Notes: generated by a model from the letters alone, not told the origin. Positions 1 to 12,439 are shown, counted from the first letter of the stretch. The stretch is DNA of 64,000 nt from Sipunculus nudus (GCA_026874595.1 CM049320.1:4277464-4341463), one strand, 5' to 3'. Translations and numbers: made by a program.

Positions 1-53
1 AAGGTGATTATTACTATAGTTTGAAATAAAAAGTATGTTGTTTTCTCTAACAG

Positions 54-189
54 GACACCTGTCGCACTAACATCCAACTTGTGTCGGCTTTAATGAATCA
101 TCTAGTGAGGAGAAGCGATGAGGACTGGAGGAAGTTTATACAGTGTTTGCGTGTTAACAACCACGGCCACGTAGCGAACACACTCGAAG
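54..189 (+). CDS. CARD-domain exon (C-terminal part), 5'-most visible exon of candidate CARD-KAP NTPase gene
   Basis: An acceptor (tctctaacag) precedes base 54 and a donor (GAAG|GTATAG) follows base 189. The exon enters in phase 0 and leaves in phase 1. The peptide contains LVSALMNHLVRRSDEDW, then KFIQCLRV and NNHGHVANTLEG. This matches the classic CARD C-terminal pattern (LLD-L--R----W--F---LR-T-Q-HVA--L), in which helices end in a conserved F..aL and H[VL]A..L. CARDs make homotypic contacts in death-fold and inflammatory signalling scaffolds. The N-terminal CARD helices must lie in an exon left of the window. Its phase-1 end matches every downstream linker exon, so I assign it to the KAP gene. 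The alternative is that it ends a separate gene by reading through to a stop near 300. The CARD call is by pattern only. Confidence 0.6.
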
Positions 190-440
190 GTATAGACGAG
201 ATACCATCTAATTGTATCCGCCAAAAACAGAGTTTTGCGGATACTATGTTTTCAGCTGCACGCCGCCGCCGCCGCGTAGGTGTCCGGAGAACTCCTCCGT
301 AACTGCTGGGTGGAATTTTACGAAACCCGGGATTATGTTCGGGTCATATGTGAACTGCTGCGCCCCGATTTTGTTTTGACCTCTGACCTTTCCTCTGCGC
401 TTTGCGTCCGTTTGTGCGTCTGTTTCCACACATAAACCCA

Positions 441-1560
441 CATATCTCGGGAACCGTTTGACCGATCAGGAAATTTTTTTGCACAAATGTAGCCCTTTGA
501 GAGCTTTATAACATACACAAAGAATGGTGGCGCCACCTGCAACCATGTTTACACAGTGTCCATCTGTTCGTCTGCCTTGGGTTAAAATCACTCATATCTC
601 TGCAGTGACTTGACTAATTCACCTAAAATTTTGGCATGCGTATATATATTGGATAGCTTTTCTGATTTTATGACAGGTGGCGCCACCTTCATTCACGTTT
701 ACGCTGCAGACATCCAAGCTCATATCTCGGGAACCGTTTGTCTGATCAGGAAAATATTTTTGCACAAATGTAGCCCTTAAAGAGCTTTATAACATACACA
801 AAAAATGGTGGCGCCACCTGCAACCATGTTTGCACAGTGTCCATCTGTTCGTCTGCCTTGGGTTAAAATCACTCATATCTCTGCAGTGGTTTGACTAATT
901 CACCTGAAATTCGGCATGCTTATACATCCTGGATAGCTTTTCTGAATTTATGACGGGTGGCGCCATCTACAATCAAGTTTACACTGCAGACATCCAAGCT
1001 CATATCTCGGGAACCGTTTGACCGATGGGGCCAAAACTTTGCATGTGTATACATCTCACATAGTTCTTTATCATACGCCAAACTGGTGGCGCCAGCTGCA
1101 GCCATTTTTGCACAGCTCCCGTCTGTTTGTCTGCCATGGGATAAAATCACTCATATCTCGGCAGTGGTTTGACATATCTGCCTAAAATTTTGCAAGTTTA
1201 TACATCCCCGACAGCTCTCTTGATTTTATGACAGGTGGCGCCACCTGCATTCTAGTTTATGCAGCAGATATCCAAGCTCATATCTTGGGAACCGTTTGAC
1301 CGATTGGGCCAAAGTTTTGCATGTGTATAGTTCTCACATAGCTCTTTATCATACGTTAAATTGGTGGCGCCACCTGCAACCATTTTTGCACAGCGTCCAT
1401 CTGTTTGTTCTGCCAAGGGCAAAAATCACTCATATACATGTAGGTTTGACTTATCTGCCTTAAATTTTGCATATGTATACAACTTGGACGGCTTTCTGGA
1501 TTTTGTGGTAGGTGGCGCAACCTACATACACAATTTGGCTGCAGACATCCATGCTAATAT
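441..1560. repeat. ~280-bp tandem repeat, about four units
   Basis: The phrase CATATCTCGGGAACCG recurs at 441, 721 and 1001 (exactly 280 bp apart), and a variant recurs near 1279. Each unit carries two copies of the perfect 12-bp palindrome GGTGGCGCCACC or near variants. The short open frames here are by-products of the repeat. The same palindrome occurs in the 35.4-39 kb repeat. Confidence 0.85.
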
Positions 1561-1639
1561 GCAACACTTCACTCTATGTCCCCTTGCCACTCAATCCATG
1601 CCTCACTTCACCCGTTCCACTCTGATTTAGGCGGATACA

Positions 1640-2560
1640 AGTAGTCGCTTGTCGACTACCCGTATTCTAGTTCATATATAAAGTTTATTGGCGTTATTAA
1701 CTGTGTGCATCACAAATATCATACATGAGTAATTTGTTGACCTGACCTGTCAACCGATCATGATAAACAAACGTTTATCTCATAATCTACAGATAGTATT
1801 TTGTAATCTACAGAGTCTAATGTTTTACCAGGTAATGAATATAAATGAACATACCGTTTTCAACCTAAACAGTCCCACTTCGCTTAGATTTTGAGTGTAA
1901 AGCGTTGAACGCCTCTTAAAAACGCCCTCCTTTTTGAGTTTAAATTTACCTACCTTTTTTAAACAGATGACTTGAATGACTTACCATCACTGTGATGAAC
2001 TGCTAAATTGCCCATCAAACAATGTTCAGTTCTATATTTGAATTTGATATCATTTTAAAAACACAAGGTCATGAAAACATTTACGTGTAAATATCTATTT
2101 CAACAAATACATTATCACAATATTTGTTGAAATCAATATTTGTACCGTACATAGTTTCATGTTGTATCATTTTGTATGTTTATCCCTGATTTGTCGAAGG
2201 ATTAATTTCTCATTCTAATATAATATGAAAAGTAAAACCGGACCATGAGAGCAAACATTTGTTCTTCTACAGTAGAAAAAAGTTGACTCTAGTAAAGTCA
2301 AGATTTCTTTTACTTCTATTGATTAACTCATATCTAATATATCTCATATCTATACTAAAGAAGGTACATACCTTTAACAAAACATTTATTTCAATGTTGA
2401 AACCGATGTAAAAGACCACCAGTGGCACTGGTTTTAGCACCAAAAGATTAATTAATGATTGACAATATTGACAAACATATTGCGTATGACAAAATGTTTG
2501 CCCTAGATGTTTCGGTTTAAATGGTTCTTTTGTCATTTGAATACATTACCCGTCATCTCT
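1640..2560. other. Intronic AT-rich sequence, no gene seen
   Basis: AT-rich sequence between the CARD exon and the first K exon. I see no convincing exon. A short stretch near 2274 resembles the start of an A-type exon but has a stop in the required frame. Confidence 0.5.
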
Positions 2561-2568
2561 GTATTTAG

Positions 2569-2658
2569 GCAAATCAGGGTCATCACCAGAGGAAGGAACT
2601 AACCAACAGGGCAGTGAAATGGGCAGAACATCTGGCTCTGGGGCCACGAACAATATGG
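2569..2658 (+). CDS. Linker exon K1 (phase 1-1)
   Basis: 90 bp between a pyrimidine-rich acceptor (CTCTGTATTTAG) and a GTACCA donor. It starts with two bases completing a split codon and ends with one base, so it is symmetric phase 1. It encodes a Gly/Ser/Thr/Asn-rich acidic peptide beginning KSGSSPEEGTNQQG. Low-complexity composition suggests a flexible linker between the CARD and the KAP domain. No known domain is recognised. Repeated almost unchanged at 6620-6709. Confidence 0.5.
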
Positions 2659-2713
2659 GTACCATACTTTTATATATAAAAAATCTGCCTCCATAGACCT
2701 ACCCACACCAAGC

Positions 2714-3606
2714 TAACACTTGTCTCCTGTAACGCCTCAGGTTATCGCGTGGTCATCCTGCTGAATCGCCTCAGGCTACCACGCGTTCTCACCCTGTCCC
2801 GCCCCAAGTTATCACGTGATCAGCCTCATGTACTGCCTCATGTTGTCGTGCTATCAGCCTCCTACATGTATCGCCTGAGGTTATTGCGCGGTCAGTCTTA
2901 TGTTTCGCCTCACGTTATCGCTCGGTCATCCTCCTGTTTCGCCACAGACTAATACGGGGTCAAAGCCCTTTCCTGCCCCAGGTTATCACGTGGTCAGCCC
3001 CCTGTTTCGCCTCAGGTCATCGTGCTGTCGGCCTCCTGTATGTATCGCCTCAGGTTATCACGCGGTCAGCCTCCTGATTCGCCTCAGGCTACCACACGGT
3101 AAGACCCCTTTCCCACACAGAATATCAGAGGTTAAGCCTCCTGCAAGTATAGCCTCAGGTTATCACGCGGTCGGACTCCTGTATCGCCTCAGGCTACCTC
3201 GCGGTCAGACCCCTGAATCGCCTGAGACTACCACGCGGTCAGAACCCTTTCCCGCCCAAGTCGCCTCAGGTCATCGTGCTGTCACGGTAAGACCCCTTTC
3301 CCGCACAGAATATCAGAGGGTAAGCCTCCTGCAAGCATAGCCTCAGGTTATCACGCGGTCGGACTCCTGTATCGCCTCAGGCTACCACGCGATAAAACCC
3401 TAGTCCCGCCTCGAGGTATCATGTAGTCAGCTTCCTTTTACGCAACAGGTTACCGCGCAGTCAGCCTTCTCTAACGTCTCAGGCTACCACGCGGTCAGAC
3501 CCCTGCATGTATCGCCTCAGGTTATCGCGCGGTCAGTCTTCTTTATCGCCTCAGGTTATCACACGGTCAGCCTCCTGTTTTGCCTCAGGCTACCACGCGG
3601 TCAGAT
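2714..3606. repeat. 34-bp minisatellite array A1
   Basis: Degenerate head-to-tail copies of a 34-bp unit (core GCCTCAGGTTATCACGCGG, then TCAGNCCCCTGTAT). No spacers. Because 34 is not a multiple of three and the unit lacks stops, it opens several frames, giving spurious ORFs with a 34-residue periodicity. Confidence 0.9.
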
Positions 3607-3680
3607 TATCTTGATAAGTGAAAGCCAACTTCTCATGTTTTTTTTTTCAATAAAAAAGATACAATATTCTTCTAATATGA

Positions 3681-3684
<4 letters not shown>

Positions 3685-3716
<32 letters not shown>
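3685..3716. repeat. (TA)n microsatellite
   Basis: Pure TA run downstream of the first minisatellite. It recurs at the equivalent place in units 2, 3 and 4 with different lengths. Confidence 0.95.
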
Positions 3717-3717
<1 letters not shown>

Positions 3718-3811
3718 CTTATATAACAAATGCATCATAAACAGTCCTGAACTAACTTCAGGTGTTAATACTTTTATAAATACTGCATGTAAATGTTGGT
3801 ACTTGATGTGT

Positions 3812-4520
3812 AGAAAAGTGTATGATTTGATTAGGTGTCAAACATTTTATCGGCTCAGGAGGTACACTTCCTGTTCGTCATACCGATATTTAACTCTTTT
3901 GTCAATCTGTGCACTGTCGTTGTACTTATCCCCAAGTTACCGGCACTTTTCCTTTGGTATTCATGCGTATACGGATCGCTTTTCAGAGAATGAATGTTTT
4001 CCTCAGTGTAATTCTTGTTCGCCTCAGTTCTTGAACTCCTTTGTTTGCCACTCCCGGCTCGCGGATCAACAGAAAAAAAAAGTTCTTTAAAAAAAAAATG
4101 ATAACCCTATTCATAAAATAGATTGAACCTTTTCCCTGAAAATTCTCTTGAGTTGAGGTCCCCTCTCCATCCCCTAACCTCGAAGCAACACTTGGTCCAT
4201 TCCTCATCAACAGAGCTAAAATTAATATATATTCTGTGAACAGCGAGGTATTAAACTCAACTGATAATAATATCATTTTGTTTTCGGTATGAAAAGGACG
4301 TACCTAATCATCCCGGAGCAAAATGCAATCACACCACTACCCAGTGTTCTCTACCCAGACGATATTTGACACCGTCCACTGGGGACATCAGGCAGTATCC
4401 AGCATTAAATTTAGGAAATTTCGCTATGCAAATTTATTTTTGCCGCGAATCAGGAAGTTGATCTCATAGACTAATGAGATTTTACAGACATATTTGAATT
4501 ATATAAACCTATTTTAAATT
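3812..4520. mobile_element. Foldback/MITE-like element copy 1 (left arm deleted)
   Basis: Homologous to the fuller copy at 7960-8840. The left arm jumps from 'tacacttcct' directly to 'gttcgtcatacc', losing roughly 130 bp present in the other copies. The right arm is intact, including ggcagtatccagca and atgagattttacagacat. No coding capacity. Confidence 0.6.
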
Positions 4521-4731
4521 AATTTATGAAAATAATAAAAAAATGCCAAAAAATTAACACAGCAGTTTAGATAACTAAGGTTCCTTTTGTATGCAATGGA
4601 ACTGGGTTCCGTGTCAATCAACATTAATTGTACATTTACCAGATAAAAGCAGTTTTATGCATCAGGACTTTTCTAAATTTCCCTTTTCCGTTTTCGATTT
4701 ATGGCTTCACATATATTTCATTCTGTTGAAG

Positions 4732-4794
4732 GTTCTCCATCAACGACTGCACAGTCATTAGCGAATGATGACCTGGACACAGTAAGCAGGCTAA
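4732..4794 (+). CDS. Linker exon B1 (phase 1-1)
   Basis: 63 bp after acceptor CATTCTGTTGAAG and before donor GTAATA. Symmetric phase 1. Encodes a Ser/Thr/Pro/Asp-rich peptide containing TTAQSLANDDLDT. An upstream GTAAGC could serve as a donor but would end in phase 0, so the GTAATA site is preferred. The same boundaries work in all five B copies. Confidence 0.5.
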
Positions 4795-4905
4795 GTAATA
4801 AACTTTCGTAACATGGATTACTCTGTAATTCTCCTAATATAATGATATTTATATAGCGTGCACCTGTATTAAATACGCATAATATGTCATTCCAATAATA
4901 AATGT

Positions 4906-5320
4906 GTCAGACCCCTGTATAGCCTCAGGTTATCACACGGTCAGACCCCTGTCCCGCCTCGTGTTATCACGTAGTCAGACCGCTGTATCGCCTAAGGTTA
5001 TCACGAGGTCAGACCCATTTATCGACTCAGGTTATCACGCGATCAGACCCATGTATCGCCTCAGGTTATCACGCGGTCAGACCCATTTATCGCCTCAGGT
5101 TATCACATGGTCAGACCCCTGAGTCTTATCAGGTTATTACAAGGTCAGACTTCTGTTTCACATAATGTTATCACGTGGTCAGTCCGCTGTGTCACCTCAG
5201 GTTAACACTTGGTCAGACCCATGTATAGCCTCAGATTACCACACGATCAGACCCCTGTGTCGTATCAGGTTATTACAATGTCAGGCCGCTGTATCGCCTC
5301 ATGTTATCCCGCGGTCAGAG
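4906..5320. repeat. 34-bp minisatellite array B1
   Basis: GTCAGACC recurs at 4906, 4940 and 4974, an exact 34-bp period. Same unit family as array A1, located between exons B1 and A1. Confidence 0.9.
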
Positions 5321-5843
5321 TGACTTATTACATGCTCATCCTTCTGTCTCTATTCACATTAAAACGCGGCAGTGCTAACCGTCTTTATGAACAGTTTCAT
5401 ATAGGTATTTACAACAATGCAGCTTCCACACACAACATTTGACATTTAGAAACCTTTCACATCTCTTTCTACAGAAAACCCCTCGGAACCGTGTAATTTT
5501 ATTTTTTTTTAATACAACAGAAACTTAAACTCTCTGACCTTTCATTCCAACTACGGCTGTTTAATTGTTAACAAGTACTTCATTTTTTTATCCAGTATAG
5601 GTCTGACATGGGAATTAATTATTTTTAATTTTATGACAACATACATTTGTGTTTTTAAGTAACATGATAAGTCAGTGGTTAAATTATCGTTTTGTCAGAA
5701 ATATTTATTATTCTTTAGTATATGTATGGTCTATTTGTTAAAACTCTCATTTATGTTAAAGTTTCTCCTGTGTATTATGACCACAAAAGCCAATTAAAAG
5801 CTTTCTTTCGTATAACAAATATTTTAATGATCTCATCTTTCAG

Positions 5844-5912
5844 TAGAAAATGTTGACATGGCAGGTGGAACCTGGCTTAGACTGGATGAATCCAACTTGG
5901 CTGAAGATGAAG
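5844..5912 (+). CDS. Linker exon A1 (phase 1-1)
   Basis: 69 bp after acceptor CTCATCTTTCAG and before donor GTAAAT. Symmetric phase 1. Encodes an acidic peptide, ENVDMAGGTWLRLDES followed by NLAEDE. Recurs at 10164, 13497 and 16860, where the later copies lack two codons. No known domain. Confidence 0.5.
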
Positions 5913-6619
5913 GTAAATGAAGGCATTACAGTAACAAAGAGCTATTCTGCCGTAAGCTAATGAACAGTAACTTGAAATATGAACAGGCGAGGATAGAGCA
6001 ACATTTAGTCTGGCACTGTCGATGCAATGGTTAAGGCTTAATTCCTCAAGTGACAGAGCCATCAAACTTGCTCTTCCTGTGTCGCAACGCTTAGAAAGCG
6101 ATATTATCATGTAATGTTATATTAGGACCGATCAAATCGGGATATTAATATCGACCTGTATTGTGCAATAATTTATTACCATTGGACTAATGGTTTTGGA
6201 AAGATATATTGCAAATATTAAGGTTTCATTATACCGACTTTCCATTGTCTAGGCTATCCAAGGTACAAGTGAGATGCTATGGGTACATGTAATCATGTGT
6301 TTTTACTAATATTAGTTTTAAACATGACAACAAAAGCCTTGTCATGCCTGCGTGATGTTCTGCTTCAATTCTAGCATAATCGAAATGCAATTAGCAACAA
6401 ATGATATATTGTTAGGTACATACCTTTAACAAAACATTTATTTCAGTGTTGAAACTGATGTGAAAAGACCACCAGTGGCACTGGTTTTAGCACCAAAAGA
6501 TTAATTAATGATTGACAATATTGACAAACATTGCGTTTGACAAAATGTTTGACCTAGATGTTTCGGTATAAATGGCTCTTTTGTCATTTGAATACATTAC
6601 CCGTCATCTCTGTATTTAG

Positions 6620-6709
6620 GCAAATCAGGGTCATCACCAGAGGAAGGAACTAACCAACAGGGCAGTGAAATGGGCAGAACATCTGGCTCTGGGGCCACGA
6701 ACAATATGG
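6620..6709 (+). CDS. Linker exon K2 (phase 1-1)
   Basis: 90 bp, essentially identical to K1 with the same acceptor and GTACCA donor. Gly/Ser/Thr/Asn-rich. Units 3 and 4 lack a K exon because their duplication breakpoint falls inside the minisatellite downstream of K. Confidence 0.5.
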
Positions 6710-6773
6710 GTACCATACTTTTATATATAATAAATCTGCCTTCAAAGACCTACCCACACCAAGCTAACACTTC

Positions 6774-7751
6774 TCTCCTGTAACGCCTCAGGTTATCGCG
6801 TGGTCATCCTGCTGTATCGCCTCAGGCTACCACGCGGTAAAACCCCTGTCCCACCCCTTGTTATCACATGGTCAGCCTCATGTACCGCCTCAGGCTACTA
6901 CGCGGTCAAACCACTGTCCCGCCCCAAGTTATCACGTGGTCGGCCTAATGTACCGTCTCAGGTTACCACGCGGTCACACCCCTTTCCCGCCCAAGGTTAT
7001 CACGTGGTCAGCCTCCTGTTTCGCCTCATGTTGTCGTGCTATCAGCCTCCTACATGTATCGCCTGATGTTATGGCGCGGTCAGCCTCCTGTATCGCCTCA
7101 GGTTATCACACGGCCAGCCCCTTGTATCGCCTCAGTCTACCTCGCCGTCAGACCTCTGTACCGTCCCAGGTTATCGCGTGGTCAGCGTCCTGTTTTGTCT
7201 CAGGCTACTACGCTGTCAAACCCCTTTCCCGCCCAAGGTTATCAAGTGGTCAGCCTCCTACCACGCGGATAGACCTCTGTCCCGCCCCAGGTTATGACGC
7301 AATCAGCATCCTGTATCGCCTCAATCTACCACGCGGTCAGAACCGTTTCCCGCCCCAGTTTATCACTCGGTCAGCATCCTGTATCGCCTCTGGCTACCAC
7401 GCCGTCAGACCAATTTATCGCCTCAGGCAACCACGCCGTCAGACCCCTGGATCACCTTAGGCTACCACGCCATCAGACCCCTGTCCCGCCCTAGGATATC
7501 GCGCGGTCGTCCTCCTGTATCGCATCAGGCTACAAGGCGGCCAAACCCTTGACCCGCCCCGAGTTATCAGGGAGCCAGCTTCCTTTTACGCCTCAGGTTA
7601 CCGCGCGGCCAGCCTCCTCTAACGTCTCAGGCAACCACGCCGTCAGACCCCTGTATCGCCTCAGGCTACCACGCGGTCAGTCTTCTTTATCGCCTCAGGT
7701 TATCACACGGTCAGCCTCTTGTTTTGCCTCAGGCTACCACGCGGTCAGATT
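6774..7751. repeat. 34-bp minisatellite array A2
   Basis: Longest 34-bp array, about 28 degenerate units, with three-frame open reading as an artefact of the repeat. Its downstream part, from about 7029, was reused at the start of units 3 and 4. Confidence 0.9.
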
Positions 7752-7826
7752 CTCTTGATAAGTGAAAGCCAACTCCTCATGTTTTTTTTTATTCAATAAA
7801 AAAGATACAATATTCTTCTAATATGA

Positions 7827-7830
<4 letters not shown>

Positions 7831-7872
<42 letters not shown>
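7831..7872. repeat. (TA)n microsatellite
   Basis: TA run at the same position as in unit 1, longer. Confidence 0.95.
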
Positions 7873-7873
<1 letters not shown>

Positions 7874-7959
7874 CTTATATAACAAATGCATCATAAACAG
7901 TCCTGAACTTCAGGTGTTAATACTTCTATAATTACTGCATGTAAATGTTGGTAGTTGAT

Positions 7960-8840
7960 GTGTAGAAAAGTGTATAATTTGATAAGGTGTCAGACATTTT
8001 ATCGGCTCAGGAGTTACACTTCCTTATTTATGACAAGAATAAATTTACATAGAGAAATTTGTTGTATCCAGTGCTGGGTACTGCATGTTGCACTTTGCTG
8101 TAGGTGTCAAGTATTTCTTGTATCATACAGATCATTGGGTACAGGTGTGATGGGGGTTATCGGTTACAGTTTGTTATTACGTTTGTCAATTAGAGTTCGT
8201 CATACCGATATTTAACTCTTTTGTCAATCTGTGCACTGTTGTTGTACTTATCCCCAAGTTACCGGCTCTTTTCCTTTGGTATTCATGCGTATACGGATTG
8301 CCCTTTTGAGAAAGAATGTTTTCCTCAGTGTAATTCTTGTTCGCCTCAGTTCTTGAACTCCTTCGTTTGCCACTCCCGGCTCGCGGATTAGCAGAAAAAA
8401 AGGTTCTTTTAAAAAAATGATAACCCTATTCATAAGTAGATTGAACCTTTTCCCTGAAAAAATCTCTTGCGTTGCGTGCCCCTCTCCATCCCCTAACCTC
8501 GAAGCAACACTTGGTCCATTCCTCATCAACAGAGCTCAAATTGATATCTATTCTGTACACAGCGAGGTATTAAACTCAACTGAAAATAATATTATTTTGT
8601 TTTCGGTATGAAAAGGACGTACCTAATCATCCCAGAGCAAAAGGCAATCACACCAGTACCCAGTGTTCTCTACCCAGACGACATTTGACACCGTCCACCG
8701 AGGACATCAGGCAGTATCAAGCAATAAATTTAGGAAATTTCGCTATGCGCATTTATTTTTGCCGCAAATCAGGAAGTTGATCTCATAGACTAATGAGATT
8801 TTACAGACATATTTGAATTATATAAACCTATTTTGAATTA
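7960..8840. mobile_element. Foldback/MITE-like element copy 2 (fullest copy)
   Basis: About 230-bp imperfect terminal inverted arms. Left-arm landmarks (cttcctt, aaatttacatagagaaattt, gtgctgggtactgcat, ggtgtcaagtat, tgggtacaggtgtgat, cataccga) match the reverse complement of right-arm landmarks, in the same order, between about 8580 and 8840. The central ~380 bp is unpaired. No transposase. Likely a non-autonomous inverted-repeat element that predates the unit duplication. Confidence 0.65.
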
Positions 8841-9051
8841 ATTTATGAAAATAATAAAAAAATGCCAAAAAAATTAACACAGCAGTTTAGATAACTAAGG
8901 TTCCTTTTGTATGCAATGGAACTGGGTTCCGTGTCAATCAACATTAATTGTACATTTACCAGATAAAAGCAGTTTTATGCATCAGGACTTTTCTAAATTT
9001 CCCTTTTCCGTTTTCGATTTATGGCTTCACATATATTTCATTCTGTTGAAG

Positions 9052-9114
9052 GTTCTCCATCAACGCCTGCACAGTCGTTAGCGAATGATGACCTGGACAC
9101 AGTAAGCAGGCGAA
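9052..9114 (+). CDS. Linker exon B2 (phase 1-1)
   Basis: 63 bp, same acceptor and GTAATA donor as B1. Peptide contains STPAQSLANDDLDT. Open in the frame demanded by its neighbours. Confidence 0.5.
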
Positions 9115-9225
9115 GTAATAAACTTTCGTAACATGGATTACTCTGTAATTCTCCTATATATAATGATATTTATATAGCGTGCACCTGTATTAAATACGCA
9201 TAATATGTCATTCCAATAATAAATG

Positions 9226-9642
9226 TGTCAGACCCCTGTATAGCCTCAGGTTATCACACGGTCAGACCCCTGTCCCGCCTCGTGTTATCACGTAGTCAGA
9301 CCGCTGTATCGCCTAAGGTTATCACGAGGTCAGACCCATTTATCGACTCAGGTTATCACGCGATCAGACCCATGTATCGCCTCAGGTTATCACGCGGTCA
9401 GACCCATTTATCGCCTCAGGTTATCACGTGGTCAGACCCCTGAGTCTTATCAGGTTATTACAAGGTCAGACTTCTGTTTCACATAATGTTATCACGTGGT
9501 CAGTCCGCTGTGTCACCTCAGGTTAACACTTAGTCAGACCCATGTAAAGCCTCAGATTACCACACGATCAGACCCCTGTGTCGTATCAGGTTATTACAAT
9601 GTCAGGCCGCTGTATCGCCTCATGTTATCCCGCGGTCAGAGT
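9226..9642. repeat. 34-bp minisatellite array B2
   Basis: Nearly base-for-base copy of array B1, between exons B2 and A2. Confidence 0.9.
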
Positions 9643-10163
9643 GACTTATTACATGCTCATCCTTCTGTCTCTATTCACATTAAAACGCGGCAGTGCTAAC
9701 CGTCTTTATGAACAGTTTCATATAGGTATTTACAACAATGCAGCTTCCACACACAACATTTGACATTTAGAAACCTTTCACATCTCTTTCTACAGAAAAC
9801 CCCTCGGAACCGTGTAATTTTATTTTTTTTAATACAACAGAAACTTAAACTCTCTGACCTTTCATTCCAACTACGGCTGTTTAATTGTTAACAAGTACTT
9901 CATTTTTTTATCCAGTATAGGTCTGACATGGGAATTAATTATTTTTAATTTTATGACAACATACATTTGTGTTTTTAAGTAACATGATAAGTCAGTGGTT
10001 AAATTATCGTTTTGTCAGAAATATTTATTATTCTTTAGTATATGTATGGTCTATTTGTTAAAACTCTCATTTATGTTAAAGTTTCTCCTGTGTATTATGA
10101 CCACAAAAGCCAATTAAAAGCTTTCTTTCGTATAACAAATATTTTAATGATCTCATCTTTCAG

Positions 10164-10226
10164 TAGAAAATTTTGACATGGCAGATGCAACCTGGCTTAG
10201 ACTGGATGAATCGGCTGAAGATGAAG
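10164..10226 (+). CDS. Linker exon A2 (phase 1-1)
   Basis: 63 bp, acceptor CATCTTTCAG and donor GTAAAT. Encodes ENFDMADATWLRLDES then AEDE, two codons shorter than A1. Symmetric phase 1. Confidence 0.5.
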
Positions 10227-10337
10227 GTAAATGAAGGCATTACAGTCACAAAGAGCTATTCTGCCGTAAGCTAATGAACAGTAACTTGAAATATGAACAG
10301 GCGAGGATAGAGCAACATGTAGTCTGGCACTGTCGAT

Positions 10338-11057
10338 GTTGTCGTGCTATCAGCCTCCTACATGTATCGCCTGATGTTATGGCGCGGTCAGCCTCCTGTG
10401 TCGCCTCAGGTTATCACACGGCCAGCCTCTTGTATCGCCTCAGTCTACCTCGCCGTCAGACCTCTGTACCGTCCCAGGTTATCGCGTGGTCAGCGTCCTG
10501 TTTTGTCTCAGGCTACTACGCTGTCAAACCCCTTTCCCGCCCAAGGTTATCGAGTGGTCAGCCTCCTACCACGCGGATAGACCTCTGTCCCGCCCCAGGT
10601 TATGACGCAATCAGCATCCTGTATCGCCTCAATCTACCACGCGGTCAGAACCGTTTCCCGCCCCAGTTTTTCACTCGGTCAGCATCCTGTATCGCCTCTG
10701 GCTACCACGCCGTCAGACCAATTTATCGCCTCAGGCAACCACGCCGTCAGACCCCATGGATCACCTCAGGCTACCACGCCATCAGACCCCTGTCCCGCCC
10801 CAGGATATCGCGCGGTCGTCCTCCTGTATCGCATTAGGCTACAAGGCGGCCAAACCCTTGACCCACCCGAGTTATCAGGGAGCCAGCTTCCTTTTACGCC
10901 TCAGGTTACCGCGCGGCCAGCCTCCTCTAACGTCTCAGGCAACCACGCCGTCAGACCCCTGTATCGCCTCAGGCTACCACGCGGTCAGTCTTCTTTATCG
11001 CCTCAGGTTATCACACGGTCAGCCTCTTGTTTTGCCTCAGGCTACCACGCGGTCAGA
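10338..11057. repeat. 34-bp minisatellite array A3
   Basis: Truncated copy of array A2, beginning in mid-array. A (TA)n tract follows at about 11147-11195. Confidence 0.9.
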
Positions 11058-11133
11058 TTCTCTTGATAAGTGAAAGCCAATCCTCATGTTTTTTTTTATT
11101 CAATAAAAAAGATACAATATTCTTCTAATATGA

Positions 11134-11199
<66 letters not shown>

Positions 11200-11284
11200 T
11201 TATATAACAAATGCATTAAAACAGTCCTGAACTTCAGGTGTTAATACTTTTATAATTACTGCATGTAAATGTTGGTAGTTGATG

Positions 11285-12165
11285 TGTAGAAAAGTGTATA
11301 ATTTGATAAGGTGTCAAACATTTTATCGGCTCAGGAGTTACACTTCCTTATTTATGACAAGAATAAATTTACATAGAGAAATTTGTTGTATCCAGTGCTG
11401 GGTACTGCATGTTGCACTTTGCTGTAGATGTCAAGTATATCTTGTATCATACAGATCATTGGGTACAGGTGTGATGGGGGTTATCGGTTACAGTTTGTTA
11501 TTACGTTTGTCAATTAGAGTTCGTCATACCGATATTTAACTCTTTTGTCAATCTGTGCACTGTTGTTGTACTTATCCCCAAGTTACCGGCACTTTTCCTT
11601 TGGTATTCATGCGTATACGGATTGCCCTTTAGAGAAAGAATGTTTTCCTCAGTGTAATTCTTGTTCGCCTCAGTTCTTGAACTCCTTTGTTTGCCACTCT
11701 TGGCTCGCGGATCAACAGAAAAAAAAGTTCTTTTAAAAAAAAATGATAACCCTATTCATAAAATAGATTGAACCTTTTCCCTGAAAATTCTCTTGAGTTG
11801 AGGTCCCCTCTCCATCCCCTAACCTCGAAGCAACACTTGGTCCATTCCTCATCAACAGAGCTCTAATTGATATCTATACTGTACACAGCGAGGTATTAAA
11901 CTCAACTGAAAATAATATTATTTTGTTTTCGGTATGAAAAGGACGTACCTAATCATCCCAGAGCAAAAGGCAATCACACCAGTACCCAGTGTTCTCTACC
12001 CAGACGATATTTGACACCGTCCACTGGGGACATCAGGCAGTATCCAGCATTAAATTTAGGAAATTTCGCTATGCAAATTTATTTTTGCCGCGAATCAGGA
12101 AGTTGATCTCATAGACTAATGAGATTTTACAGACATATTTGAATTATATAAACCTATTTTAAATT
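11285..12165. mobile_element. Foldback/MITE-like element copy 3
   Basis: Same inverted-arm landmarks as copy 2, carried within unit 3. No coding content. Confidence 0.6.
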
Positions 12166-12376
12166 AATTTATGAAAATAATAAAAATATGCCAAAAAATT
12201 AACACAGCAGTTTAGATAACTAAGGTTCCTTTTGTATGCAATGGAACTGGGTTCCGTGTCAATCAACATTAATTGTACATTTACCAGATAAAAGCAGTTT
12301 TATGCATCAGGACTTTTCTAAATTTCCCTTTTCCGTTTTCGATTTATGGCTTCACATATATTTCATTCTGTTGAAG

Positions 12377-12439
12377 GTTCTTCATCAAAACCTGCACAGT
12401 CGTTAGCGAATGAAGACCTGGGCACAGTAAATAGGCGAA
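12377..12439 (+). CDS. Linker exon B3 (phase 1-1)
   Basis: 63 bp. Peptide contains SKPAQSLANEDLGT. Same splice sites and phase as the other B exons. Several replacement differences from B1/B2, but the frame stays open. Confidence 0.5.

Larger units (their letters stand above)
2362..6408. repeat. Tandem segmental unit 1 (K-B-A exons with introns)
   Basis: The unit begins at 'ggtacatacctttaacaaaac' and contains, in order: K exon, 34-bp minisatellite, (TA)n, foldback element, B exon, a second 34-bp minisatellite, A exon. Unit 2 restarts with the same phrase at about 6414. This copy has an internal deletion in the left arm of its foldback element. Confidence 0.75.
6409..10337. repeat. Tandem segmental unit 2 (K-B-A exons)
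   Basis: Second copy of the K - minisatellite - (TA)n - foldback - B - minisatellite - A block. It ends where the sequence after its A exon jumps into the middle of a minisatellite array (near 10338), marking the junction with unit 3. Confidence 0.75.

Noticed and set aside
2274-2300. Possible A-type exon upstream of K1 (ctacag|TAGAAAAAAGTTGAC)
   Set aside because: Resembles the A exon start for about 15 bases but has a stop in the required frame and no further similarity. It may be a dead remnant or chance.
2749-7758. Many overlapping 60-200 codon ORFs with SGYHAVRPLYRLRLPRGQ-like repeats
   Set aside because: They are read-through of the 34-bp minisatellite, which lacks stops and cycles through all frames. 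No signal, domain or splice logic. The same applies at 9-16 kb.
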